Positions 54,690 to 64,000 of a stretch of 64,000 nt of DNA are shown in pieces. The notes under the pieces were generated by a model, which was given only the letters and a program-made list of their open reading frames with translations, made no database searches and was not told the DNA's origin. How positions within the stretch are numbered: position 1 is the first letter of the stretch; every line of letters begins with the position of its first letter. The position numbers were made by a program, and so were the translations under genes. Origin of the DNA: Eunapius fragilis (lineage: Eukaryota; Porifera; Demospongiae; Spongillida; Spongillidae); NCBI GenBank assembly GCA_963681505.1, contig OY811977.1:3882352-3946351 (forward strand), in the 5' to 3' direction.

Positions 54690-54955
54690 CGCTTAAAAAA
54701 AGGAAAACTCATACTTCTATCAAGTGCAAACCCAAATCTTTTGTGTCAAGCCCAATTTGCACACTTTGCCATATGGACACCAAAAGGAATCCACATTGAA
54801 TGTATTTTTTAAAACCAGAGGAGACTGGCAAAGGCTGGGACAATCCTGCCTGTTTAATTGAGTGGTATCATATGGCATGCACAAATATGGAGTTGGTTCC
54901 GAGAGGAAAACGGTATTGTCTTGATTGTGAACAGCAATTGAAAAAGTAATGACTC
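54690..54955 (+). pseudogene. YqaJ-like recombinase end plus PHD finger fragment
   Basis: At about 54730-54795 the reading AQFAHFAIWTPKGIHIECIF resembles the C-terminal YqaJ exonuclease block of animal transposon proteins. At 54838-54948 the reading NPACLIEWYHMACTNMELVP then RGKRYCLDC is the second half of a PHD finger, ending LKK and TAA. The combination is known next to DDE transposases of the ISL2EU type, as I recall. The rest of the gene upstream is unreadable. Confidence 0.5.
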
Positions 54956-55019
54956 ATGTATGATATGCATGCATGTATTAATTGAATGGTACAACAGATT
55001 CACGCTTGATACATAATTT

Positions 55020-56170
55020 AGAACATGCAGTTAGCATACAATTAATTGTACAAATATCATCAGAGTTGTTCTTTAGTAGTGAAATTGGAATGACTCCCTT
55101 CTGAATTGTATACTTAGCTTTTAGGAGTGAAATGACACGTTCAACATGAATCCTCCCATGTGATATTTCTCTTGACCAATCTACCTCATGCCTGCTGAAT
55201 TATTTTTTGCCTTTAGTAAATGGAGGGAAAATAACTTGAGCACAATAAAGACCCACTGAGTCTTCAATAGTGAAGCCACGATCAGCTAATATGATGTCAC
55301 CAGGGATCAGGTTTTCTAAAATGCCAAATTGTTCAGTAATAAATTTATCAGATGCTCTTCCACCCCATGCTTTTGAAAGGAAAGAAGCATTGCACTGAGG
55401 ACTAATTCCAATAAGTACATTAATGATATTGTGGTGTTTATAATTACTCCGCGTTTGACCATGCTACAAGATCATTTGGTCTCTCAATAAATATCTCTGT
55501 ACAGTCAAGTATACAAAATGCATCTGCCATAAAACTTTTATGGCATACTCTTCGTAACTTGACCTCTAGAAGGCCACTAAAAAAGGAGGCTCAGCCATTG
55601 AGCCATGATGTAAATCCATCTGTTAAAGAAGTGTGAAACAGTTGAAAGAGACACCACAAACCTACATGTCAGATCCAGTTCATCTTTCACAGTTCAAACT
55701 TAGCTTCATTATTACCAGTAGAATCTGCTGAAAAACAGACACCTTTCTGCAATTATTGTCTGTTATGATCGATGACAGAAACTGAACTGTAAGTTGAATT
55801 GTTGCAAAGTTGGGGAGACCTGTATAATATTTAACTTTTTAATCATCACTATCCATCGTTTCTTCTTTTAGATGTATGACCTGTAAACACCTCTGTAGTT
55901 TTACCATCTGCTTTTTCATCCTTCTGTTTTCTTTACACTCATTATTTGGAGCAATTTGTTCTTTATATATTCACCAATGTCCTCATCGTTAATTTCATTG
56001 CCTTATCTTCATAATTAAAATCCATGTGACAACCTCGTGTCAGTGCTAATCTCTTCAGTGATTCAGAGTTAAAGTAGGATCTATCGGCTGCTTCTGAGCT
56101 TTGGCTGTTACCCAAACCTACAGCACAGAATGATTTGTTTGTGTCAGTGAAAGCCCAATCTTCCATGGAT
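55020..56170 (-). pseudogene. DDE_Tnp_4-type transposase pseudogene
   Basis: Minus strand, in broken frames. LSTVSHFFNRWIYIMAQWLS (55610-55670) is the helix-turn-helix/linker region. [20 protein letters not shown] (about 55455-55525) is the first catalytic strand with D and [21 protein letters not shown] and ASDKFI follow at 55335-55430. [15 protein letters not shown] (about 55268-55312) has the second D. RIHVERVISLLK (about 55130-55170) has the last catalytic E (HVER). Upstream, 56166-55963 gives a plain N-terminal frame. Several frameshifts and stops make it inactive. It faces the YqaJ/PHD fragment convergently. Confidence 0.7.
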
Positions 56171-56407
56171 TTGAATGAGGCGATTCACACGCTGAATGTC
56201 GGGTGTGAGCAATCCCTATTCAGTGATTCAGATCATAATTGTTGGTGTCTATATTATTACGCACTCACCATAGAGAGGTGTAAAGTCCTCGTGTATAAAA
56301 ATACACATGCACACCGTGCGTTTGAGGGGGGAATAAAAGAAGGACCATTGGTTTAATACCGTTTAGTAGGGAGAGCGTAGTTGACGTGACATTGCACTCT
56401 ATCACAG

Positions 56408-56907
56408 CAGCGGCGGATACAGGTTTTGGGGGGGGGGGGGGGCACGGATGGTGGGTGTGGCTGGGGGTGGGGTCGGCTTCTGGCCCGATACGAAAAGCGG
56501 GGGGGGGGGGGGGGGGGTGCTGTCGGTTTATGGCCCGATACGAGGAGCGGGGGGGGGGGGGGGGGGGGGTGCTGTCGGTTTATGGCCCGATACGAGGAGC
56601 GGGGGGGGGGGGGGGGGGGTGCTGTCGGATTCTGGCCCAAAACGAAGAGCGGGGGGGGGGGGGGGGGGGGGGTGCTGTTGGTTTCTGGCCCGATACGAAG
56701 GGCGGGGGGGGGGGAAGTATGATCGCGTATCGGGGGGCCCGGGATATAGTACAGTAGTAGAGTTCATGCGTGCGGATATCAATAGACAGCGCAATCGTGC
56801 AGCTATATTATAAAATGCGGCCCGAAAAGTTATGAATTTATTAATGAAGGGGGGGGGGGGGGGGGGGGGCACGTGCCCCGAGTGCCCCCCCCCTGGATCC
56901 GCCGCTG
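56408..56907. mobile_element. 500-bp G-rich TIR element with CACAG target repeats
   Basis: The ends CAGCGGCGGATACAGG and CCTGGATCCGCCGCTG are inverted repeats. CACAG flanks both (56403-56407 and 56908-56912), a 5-bp target duplication. It has the same terminus and target-repeat length as the element at 34218-35931, so one family. The interior carries a VNTR and long G runs. Confidence 0.75.
56478..56715. repeat. VNTR of GGCCCGATACGAAGAGC plus G-run
   Basis: Five units of about 55-65 bp: GGCCCGATACGAAGAGC-like, a run of 9 to over 20 G, then GTGCTGTCGGTTTAT-like. The unit occurs once or twice in the related element at 34218-35931 (GCTTTTCGTGTCGGGTC, inverted). Open frames here encode only Gly- or Pro-rich artefacts. 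Confidence 0.85.
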
Positions 56908-56912
56908 CACAG

Positions 56913-57437
56913 TGTTCCAACTTCTACAGCTGTCCCCTAATTACTACGTGTTTCATTGATAGCTGCCATTATTTTTTAATGGACACGAATTAAAAAACAC
57001 AAGCACACTAGCTATATGTTTGTATCTTCCATATTTGATGGTAACTGCTCCTCTGCAGAAAGACCAAAACGGAAATTTAGTCGATTAGTAGGAGACGGTT
57101 CAGATGTTGCAGGTGATCCTCGACCAGTCACTATTTCAGGTTTGTTGTGTATATGTGAAACTGCCATATACCTAATGTGACATATCATGTAGTGGGAGTA
57201 CAGTATAAATTTTCGGGGTATCGATGGAAGTTAAACATGAATAACTCTGCAACAGAATGTAATCCAAACATGCTGTAAGAAGATGCAAAAATTAGAACCT
57301 TCCAAGTAGCCTATTTTACTCTTCTTTATCAATAGATCTAAGAGCACGAGGTGCAAAAGAGAGCACAATTTACACTGTTTCACGCCACAAAAACGAAAAT
57401 ATATGCCTGTTGGCTAATTGCAGGTATTACAGAGATG
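56913..57437. other. stretch with one possible micro-exon
   Basis: A short frame from 57016 (MFVSSIFDGNCSSAERPKRK) contains a good acceptor (CCTCTGCAG at about 57056) and donor (TTTCAG|GTTTGT at about 57138). It could be a small exon of an unknown gene; the support is weak. Confidence 0.2.
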
Positions 57438-60030
57438 TAGAGGGGGGGGGGGGGGGGGGGGGGGGGCAAGGGCCCCCCAGTTTTCCCCCTGATCATGAAT
57501 ATTTTAATTATGTGTTCATTGCTTATCAATAAATTTATATCTACACAAAAGATCCAAAGATATGCATTCAACTTGCGTTTCGAGATACAAATTCGTTAGC
57601 TATATCAGCTATCTCTAATTTGTCAGTTCTGTCTTTGTGGACATGTAACACCATGTACCAGTTAAGCCTTTGCTGAGCTTCTGTAGCACAAAGCCACGTT
57701 TTCAATCGCCTTAGTGCACTGAAACTTCTCTCACTTTGTTGCATTGGTTGCTGGCATAACAAGAATTAGCTTCACTAGTTTGATTACTTCTGCAAAGTAT
57801 TCTCGATTTTCTGAATATATAGAGATTGTAAGTAGAGTACAATGGACTTCAGATTAATATCTTCATCTTTCATAGCTGATCGCAGAAGAGTTAACTGCAT
57901 TCCTAAAGCATCAACGCCCCTGAAATCTGATGCATAGAACTTAACTATCTCTGAGAGGTTGCAAGAATCACCTGAAAATAATACTGCTTCAAGTTTTTGA
58001 AGCATTTGGAACCCTTCCTGATCGAATCTGTTTTTAATTGTTCCAATAATGGTGTCTATCGCCTCGAAGTAAATTGCTCTGTAATGGGGTCTTCAAGTGA
58101 ACTGAATTGTTGTTCAGAGGCAGCATCACCAATTTCTAAGCGCTTCGGAACTTATTTATGCCTTGCAAGAACTGGGAAAGATATCCTTCAACCTTTGACC
58201 TGCGTTGTTCAACATAGTGCCAGAAGAGCATATAATCGTTGTCAGTTTTCATCAGCTGAAGGGCACTAAGTGTTATATGTACAAGTTTTTGTCCATCTGA
58301 TGCACACATATACTTCGCTTGCAATGATCGCGATAAATTATCCACCATGTTTTTCTTCCCAGCTCAAGTCCATAAAATTTTTCCATCTGAGCAGCAACTC
58401 CTGACATCCTTGCTCTGACCTCTGTATCAGTTGTAGCTTCCCTAGCTGCATCCCAGGTCTGTTGTAGAGTTATGTAGTTCTTTGAAACTGATGCAAGAGA
58501 CTCAGCTGGTACAGTCCATCGAGTAGGACAAAGCAAACGTATTCCTGGGCCATCGTTTGAAACGTCATGCTTTATGTTTTAAAAATGGAGTCACATTTAG
58601 GCGATTGTTTAATCAGCTTGGTGTACAGTTTCAAGACATTTCTCCATCACTTTAATGCTTTGAGCATATCTTGAACAGCCAAGTTTAGGGCATGCCCGTA
58701 AAAATGTGTGTATAGAGCCCTGGACTCAAGGTTAATTATTTTGGCTGCGAGACCTGACCTTATTCTAGCCATGTTGCCTGCCCTGTCGTAACACTGACCT
58801 TGACAGTTGATAATATTTAGATTCATACGCAGCATTATGTCCTGAACTGCTCTCAAAATGTTGCTAGCATCAGTGGATTCAAGGCTGTATAGTCCAATAA
58901 ATTATTCGTGAACATCGAAGATACCATCCACATAGCGCAAACAAAAAAACCATCTGCTCTACATTTGAACTATCTGTCGCCTCATCAATCATAATGCTTT
59001 AATACTTCCCTGCAACCTCATTCGATATACTACGTAAAACAGAAAGTGCCATGATGCGAAGGATCTCATTTTGTATGTCTGGGCTGGTGTATTTGTCTTG
59101 GCTTTTCAACATCCATTTTTTGAGGCCCTCGATATCTTCAACACGTAGATACAAGAGTTGTAGAAAATTTGAATCTAATTCTCCCTTTTCGCCTGTGTCT
59201 TGACTTACAGCGACCACGCAATGCGAGTCCCTGTCTGCCAAGATAACGAACTGTAGTCAATATGGTTGATAACATTTTCCTGTTCACTGTCTTTTCTTGA
59301 GCATGGATTGAGCTTCGCATTTCACCAACGTCCTTTGTGCTGCTTGGTGTTGTTACTAAAATATCTACCGCTTCATGGTGGGAATCGGAATTTTGATGTT
59401 TTCAAATCTTTCAAGGGCCTTTTTCCACTGCGAATAACCCGTCATTGTAAATGTGTCATCCGTATTACCACCTTTCAATAGATCTCGGTTTTCCGCTGTC
59501 ATGCAATAATAACAGAGAGCTGAATCAAGTTTGTTCTTGATAGTGGAGCCATTGATAATTATCATACCAAGCTGAACGGAAAGAGCGTTGCTTTTTTTTT
59601 CCAAATTTTCTCTTCGGAAAAGAGGTCAATTTAAGCTGGTGAGGACACGAAGGAAAAGACGCTGGTGTTGCAAAGCTGGCTTGTCGATTAAGCAAGCTGT
59701 GACACTTTTACTTGCTGAAGGTGCATCCAGAAAATTGCAATCAAGCTGCTAAAAGACACTGTCGCGATCAGCACAGCTATCACTGCAAATGTCTGTTTCG
59801 ATGTTGCCAGTTGAATTGTTGACAGTGGGTTTACTTGGATTTAATGCAGTATGACTGTTGCTAGCTTCAGATAGCACAACATCACCGGAGATGGCGGAGT
59901 GACTTTGCCGCACAGCTTGAGAAGAGTTAGACAATAGCGACATGTTACGGCAATGAATATTTAATTAGTGGTCATGTGGTTCAAATTTGGGCCCCCCCCC
60001 CCATTTAAAAAAAAGTTGTCTGCGCCGCTA
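57438..60030 (-). mobile_element. hAT DNA transposon, decayed
   Basis: The candidate ends TAGAGGGG at the left and the inverted TAGCGGCGCAG at the right bracket a ZMYM1-like transposase. Long G and C runs abut both ends. No convincing 8-bp target duplication was found, so the exact edges are tentative. Confidence 0.5.
57568..59943 (-). pseudogene. ZMYM1-like (DUF4371) hAT transposase pseudogene
   Basis: Reads from 59943 down. A Ser-rich N-terminus comes first. A TTF-type finger region follows (ALCYYCMTAENRDLL, FTMTGYSQWKKALERFE). Then YTSPDIQNEILRIMALSVLR, and GQCYDRAGNMARIRSGLAAK with YTHFYGHALNLAVQD (catalytic-domain block). LCPTRWTVPAESLASV and a helical insertion come next. The hAT dimerisation tail QQSERSFSALRRLKTWLCAT closes it. 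The order matches the full protein of about 800 residues, but it is split into roughly eight frames, so inactive. Such transposases cut and paste their own element. This is a plain DNA-transposon relic. Confidence 0.85.
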
Positions 60031-60469
60031 CGGTAAGGTAAAAAATGGTTTTTGGCGCAATCTACGACCATGCTGTTCTAAACCTCATTTTTTTAACCGC
60101 TTCGGCAGAGGTAAAACAAGCTAATACATTGCGTACGGCGGCGATCAAAACTCATGCAGAGCGCCACGCTGTACAGATAGAACATACATCTTCATTCTTG
60201 AAGGTTTTAAGCATGTGTAAATAATATCCAACCCAACGGTACTTTCGTTTACCTCGTAAATCTGTGAGTCTTAATAGTAAAGTAACACGCTGATCACGTG
60301 ACAATATTCATTTAAAGTTGAAATACTTGGCTAATAATGTTTTAACTTCACTTGATTTTGTTTATCACTGGTGCAAAAGTAAAGAATGACAAACGCAGAA
60401 ATTCATTTTGAATGGAGAAATTAATTTTGAAAGTAGCAATGTGAATCTGAAAGGACCTTGGTGATTAAG
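60031..60469. other. AT-rich stretch, no supported feature
   Basis: Nothing recognisable between the hAT relic and the palindrome. Confidence 0.35.
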
Positions 60470-61871
60470 CCACCCCACTCTCAATCCACTTCTTCGTTTA
60501 ATTTTCTGCCTGAGGATCGAATGATTTCTAACAAATTTAAGTATGCGACTAACACATCAATGTCTTTACCTTTTCAGTCTTATGCGTCCAACTTTCGTCT
60601 CGATCAATCGTTACGGTTTAAAACTGCAAAATGTACTATTATTGTTACCGTTTTTTCCCGTCGATTTGTGCTCTCCAGCAAGTGCGGAATCGCTCCGAAT
60701 TTTCACTATTAAGCGAGCAGTGTATTGTATATAGAATCAGCCTCCTTACGTACTTGTATCGTTCAATGCAACGTACAAAAACAGCTAAAAGTTGAAAGCA
60801 GCTTGGTAACGTCGCCATTTTGAGTTATTAGCAAATGAATATAATTATATTACTCGTAAACATTAATAACTATTGATGCTATCATGGCTGAGGGTGGTGC
60901 CGAGGACATTGTTTTGGGCGATCGAAACGGTTCTTTTCAGAACCAATCAGAGGAAGCTTCAACTAGCAAGCGAAGCTCTAGGCCGCTAGTATCTGCGTGG
61001 GCAGAACCTAAAAAAAAAAAGGAAATCTCCACGAGGAAATCGCACGACTGGAATTACAGTACTGAACACCAGCAGGCAGAGAAAAGAAGGAAGAGGGGCA
61101 AGCTGACTATAATAGATGCATCCGCGGAAATTATTGATGAGACACCATCGCTCAACTCCAGGTATTACATACGCAAAGTAACGATCTTTGTGGAGTCAGC
61201 ATGATCAGGCATGAATTCAGACAAGGCATCCAGTTGTTCCGCAGATGCATCTTTAATTTATAGTCAGCTTGCTCCTCTTCCTTTTTTCTCTGCATGCTGG
61301 TTCGCATGCAGTAATTCCAGTTGTGCGATTTCCTTGTGGAGATTCCCTTCTTTTTAAAGTTCTGCCCACGCAAACACAGTTTCCACGCTAGCGCGCCTGG
61401 AGCATCGCTTGTAGCTTCCTCTAAAAAGAACCGTTCAAAACAACGTCCTCGGCGCCGCCCTCAGCCATGATAGCATCGATAGTTATTAATGTTTACGAGT
61501 AATATAATTGTATTAATTCATTTGCCAATACTCAAAATGGCGGCGTTACCTAGGTGCTTTCAACTTTTAGCTGTTTATGTACGTTGCATTGAACGATACA
61601 AGTATGTAAGGATGCTGATTCTATATAAAATACATCGCTCGCTTAATACTGAAAATTCGGAGCGATTCCGCACTTGTTGGAGAGCACAAATTGACGAACA
61701 AAAACGGTAACAAAAATGGTACATTTTAGTGTTTTAAACCGTAACGATTGGTCGAAAGTTGAACGCATAAGACTGAAAAGGTAGAGGCAATGATGAAGTA
61801 TCTATAAACCTAATTTAGCTGGAAACAACCCAATTTTCAGGAAGAAAATCAATGAAGAAGTGTGGCAACTA
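60470..61871. repeat. 1.4 kb imperfect palindrome
   Basis: The left arm (60470 to about 61125) and right arm (about 61240-61871) are inverted copies. Examples are CCTTTTCAGTCTTATGCGT with its inverse at about 61770, the AATATAATTATATTACTCGT and CATGGCTGAGGG segments with inverses near 61465-61505, and GATGCATCCGCGGAA against TTCCGCAGATGCATC. The spacer is about 100 bp. It is probably a transposon with very long TIRs or an inverted duplication. Confidence 0.75.
60884..61204 (+). CDS. 106-residue ORF in the palindrome's left arm
   Basis: Starts MAEGGAEDIVLGDRNGSFQN, then a Ser-rich stretch and a basic region (AEPKKKKE, AEKRRKRGK). A donor-like site follows the Ser of LNS (AG|GTATTAC at about 61161), so the true exon may end there. 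A diverged, broken copy lies inverted in the right arm (about 61470-61215, with STRKSHNWNY). I do not recognise the family; it may be the first exon of a transposon protein. Confidence 0.35.
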   Translation: MAEGGAEDIVLGDRNGSFQNQSEEASTSKRSSRPLVSAWAEPKKKKEISTRKSHDWNYSTEHQQAEKRRKRGKLTIIDASAEIIDETPSLNSRYYIRKVTIFVESA

Positions 61872-62039
61872 ATTTTTTTAATTATCAAATAACTTATATT
61901 AATAAATAATTTCATTTTTCAAGTTCACATTGCTAAGTGTTTTTTGTATGCAACTGCATAATTTTTTGTCTTCAGCTTTTACAGTTGGTGATAAAATTAC
62001 AATCAAAGAGGGTACATATGAAAAAGATCATTAGGCCAA

Positions 62040-64000
62040 GTATGATGTTCTCAACTATATGCGTGTGCATAAGGTCTATCCATCCGGCTAGGCATTTTCT
62101 GCCTATTAGATTAGTAAGTGCATGCATATTCTTCAGTGGACCATGTATCGCGCTGCCTGTATGTACATGTAAGATATAAAATCACTGGTACATGCCAGGA
62201 ACGGCAGCGTTCACGCTTAGTGCATGTTTATCGCACACCTAACGTTATATCTCCTCCGCATAGTGCAGGAAGTACTGCCACATTTAATGTGCCCTTAGCA
62301 GCTCAGTGAGGAGCGTTTCTTAGGCTTGCCACACATTGCACGAGCCCACCGCCTTAAGATCAATTGTCATGTTTACAAAGAGACGCAAGAAGTTATGTTG
62401 AGTCCGTGCCTTAATTTAGAAACCAGAAACCATTTAAAGCCCAGTTTAATACAGTAAACAGGTCCTGAACTGGGTTTGTTGGAGGATTGCAAGGCAATAC
62501 TTCCTTTTTTATGCCACACTAATTATATATCACTGTAATCATCCAACTTTTTAAAAGATAAACACAAGTGTCGACTATGGCGCGGGTAGGTGTGCCTGTT
62601 TACATGTAAGCACTACTGGCCAGTGGTCAGTATAACACCTTTCCTACAGCTGGTAATCACATGGTGGCAAAAAGCAGATTTCATACGTTTAAATAGGATT
62701 ACTACCTTGTAGGTCTATCCAAATACGGTCGCTATCGCTATTCTGTCAACAGAACAGTGTTATTAGCGCAGTGCCAATCGTATTCATGACACCCTAGATG
62801 GGAGGACGTTCCAACAGGTGTTGATTCTGATGAATCGGAATCATACTTCCGATAATTGATTCAACAAAATTCATTTGTTATTCGATCCAACAGTGATACT
62901 ATTAACCTCATCCGTCCGCTTTGTACCAAAATGATCTCAGCTCTGGGCAACACTGCGAGAAGTATCAGATTCGTTTATGTGTGTGCATAAGGTCTATACA
63001 TCCGGCTAGGCATTTTCTGCCATATTAGATTAGTAACCAATAGTAAGTGCATGTATATATTCTTCAGTTGACCATGTATCGCGCTGCCTGTAAATCACTA
63101 GCTGGTACAAGCCAGGAACGGCAGCGTTCACGCTTAGTGCATGTTTATCGATATCTCCTCCGCATATTGCAGGAAGTACTGCCACAATGTGCCCTTAGCA
63201 GCTCAGTGAGGAGGGTTTCTTAGGCTTGCCACACATTCACACATTGCACGAGCCCGCCGTTTAAAGATCATGTATTATGTTTACAAAGAGACGCAAGAAG
63301 ATACGTTGGGTCCGTGCCTTAATTGAAACCAGAAACCATTTAAAGCCCATGCAGTTTAATACAGGTGTGCCAGTTTACTACTGAGAACTACTGGCCAGTG
63401 GTCAGTAACACCTTTCCTACAGATGGTGGCAAAAGGCAGATTTCACTACTTTCACTATGTTTAAATAGGTTTACTGCCTTGTAGGTCAATCCAAATACGG
63501 TCGCTACAGTTATTGAGTCAACAGTATATTGGCAAGTGTTATTAGCACTGTGTCAATCGTATTCATGACACCCTAGGTGGGAGGACGTTCCAACAGGTGT
63601 CGAGTTCTGATGAATCGCCACGTAATGAAATCATACTTTTGATTCAACAAAATTCATTTTATAGTCAATTCTGAAATTTAAGTTTTATCGAACAGTGATA
63701 CCATTAACCCCATCCATCCGCTTTGTACCAAAATGACGTCTATGCAGCATTGCAAGAAGTATATGTTGATGCAATGAACAGCAGTTTTAACAAGCACTAT
63801 ATCTTGTAGGAAGGTAAAATAGTGCCCCTCCTTGCCTTTTAAAAATTCAACAAAATTCATTTGTTATTCGATCCAACAGTGATAATAGTATCACTGTTGG
63901 ATCGAATAACAAATGAATTTTGTTGAATCCGTCCGCTTTGTACCAAAATGATCTCAGCTCTGTGCAGCACTGCAAGAAGTATATGATTCATTTATGTGTG
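62040..64000 (+). repeat. tandem repeat of about 0.93 kb, running off the right edge
   Basis: GTGCATAAGGTCTATCCATC at about 62066 recurs at about 62985. The order of segments after each is the same: GACCATGTATCGCGCTGCCTG, TTTCTTAGGCTTGCCACACA, GGTCAATCCAAATACGGTCG-type, and CATCCGTCCGCTTTGTACC. The end of the window (GATTCATTTATGTGTG) is the start of a possible third unit. Copies differ by small indels. No gene. Confidence 0.8.
63845..63928. repeat. perfect 40-bp hairpin
   Basis: ATTCAACAAAATTCATTTGT... at 63845-63884 and its exact reverse complement at 63889-63928 are separated by ATAG. The first unit holds only one arm of it (about 62864), so the inverted copy arose within the second unit. 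Confidence 0.9.

Noticed and set aside
56353-56920. Gly-rich and Pro-rich open frames of 95-130 codons on both strands
   Set aside because: They are translations of G/C runs in the VNTR of a TIR element.

Overview
The window looks like animal nuclear DNA: AT-rich, spliced genes, three intronless seven-transmembrane receptors, and a very dense load of transposons, palindromic short elements, microsatellites and long G or C runs. The mix (Ty3/gypsy and BEL/Pao fossils, a ZMYM1-type hAT, a DDE_Tnp_4 transposase beside a YqaJ/PHD fragment, and receptors with no close vertebrate counterpart that I recognise) suggests an early-branching invertebrate. A sponge is my best guess, a cnidarian the alternative; the sequence alone does not settle it.

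Layout. 1-3550 is a minus-strand Ty3/gypsy fossil cut by the window edge, followed by an older gypsy remnant (3.9-4.97 kb), a palindromic MITE (5.0-5.3 kb) and a BEL/Pao remnant (6.4-7.4 kb). From 8385 to 31863 six plus-strand exons with matching splice phases encode the C-terminal half (about TM7-TM12) of a major facilitator transporter. Its introns hold an unclassified DNA transposon ending in a CXC-type cysteine domain (10753-14196), a gypsy fossil (15.6-17.0 kb) and the standout object: an 11.5 kb inverted-repeat transposon (17023-28482). That element has mirrored arms and mirrored arrays of a 71-bp satellite around a DDE-like transposase gene with a C2H2 zinc-finger extension behind one in-frame TAG.

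32.8-33.8 kb is a receptor gene. 34218-35931 is a TIR element with 5-bp CTTTC target repeats. It carries a RecQ helicase fragment (itself split by a TTA-flanked MITE) and, on the other strand, a ZAD-like first exon. 36.2-36.6 kb is a MITE inside a MITE. 38574-42348 is a young gypsy element with two apparently identical 120-bp LTRs and an ACTG target repeat. 44.4-48.1 kb is rich in (CA)n and interspersed repeats, and 48.1-48.8 kb is a 28-bp minisatellite.

50404-52823 holds a head-to-head pair of paralogous receptors sharing a 338-bp gap. The remainder is DNA-transposon debris: YqaJ/PHD plus DDE_Tnp_4 (54.7-56.2 kb), a G-rich TIR element with CACAG target repeats (56.4-56.9 kb), a hAT/ZMYM1 pseudogene (57.4-60.0 kb), a 1.4 kb palindrome around a short ORF (60.5-61.9 kb), and a tandem repeat of about 0.93 kb running off the right edge with an embedded 40-bp perfect hairpin.

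The host genes supported are the transporter and the three receptors. Almost everything else is mobile or repetitive, so functional links between genes are limited to the receptor pair and the transposase/zinc-finger pair. All similarity calls come from reading motifs by eye, with no database search.
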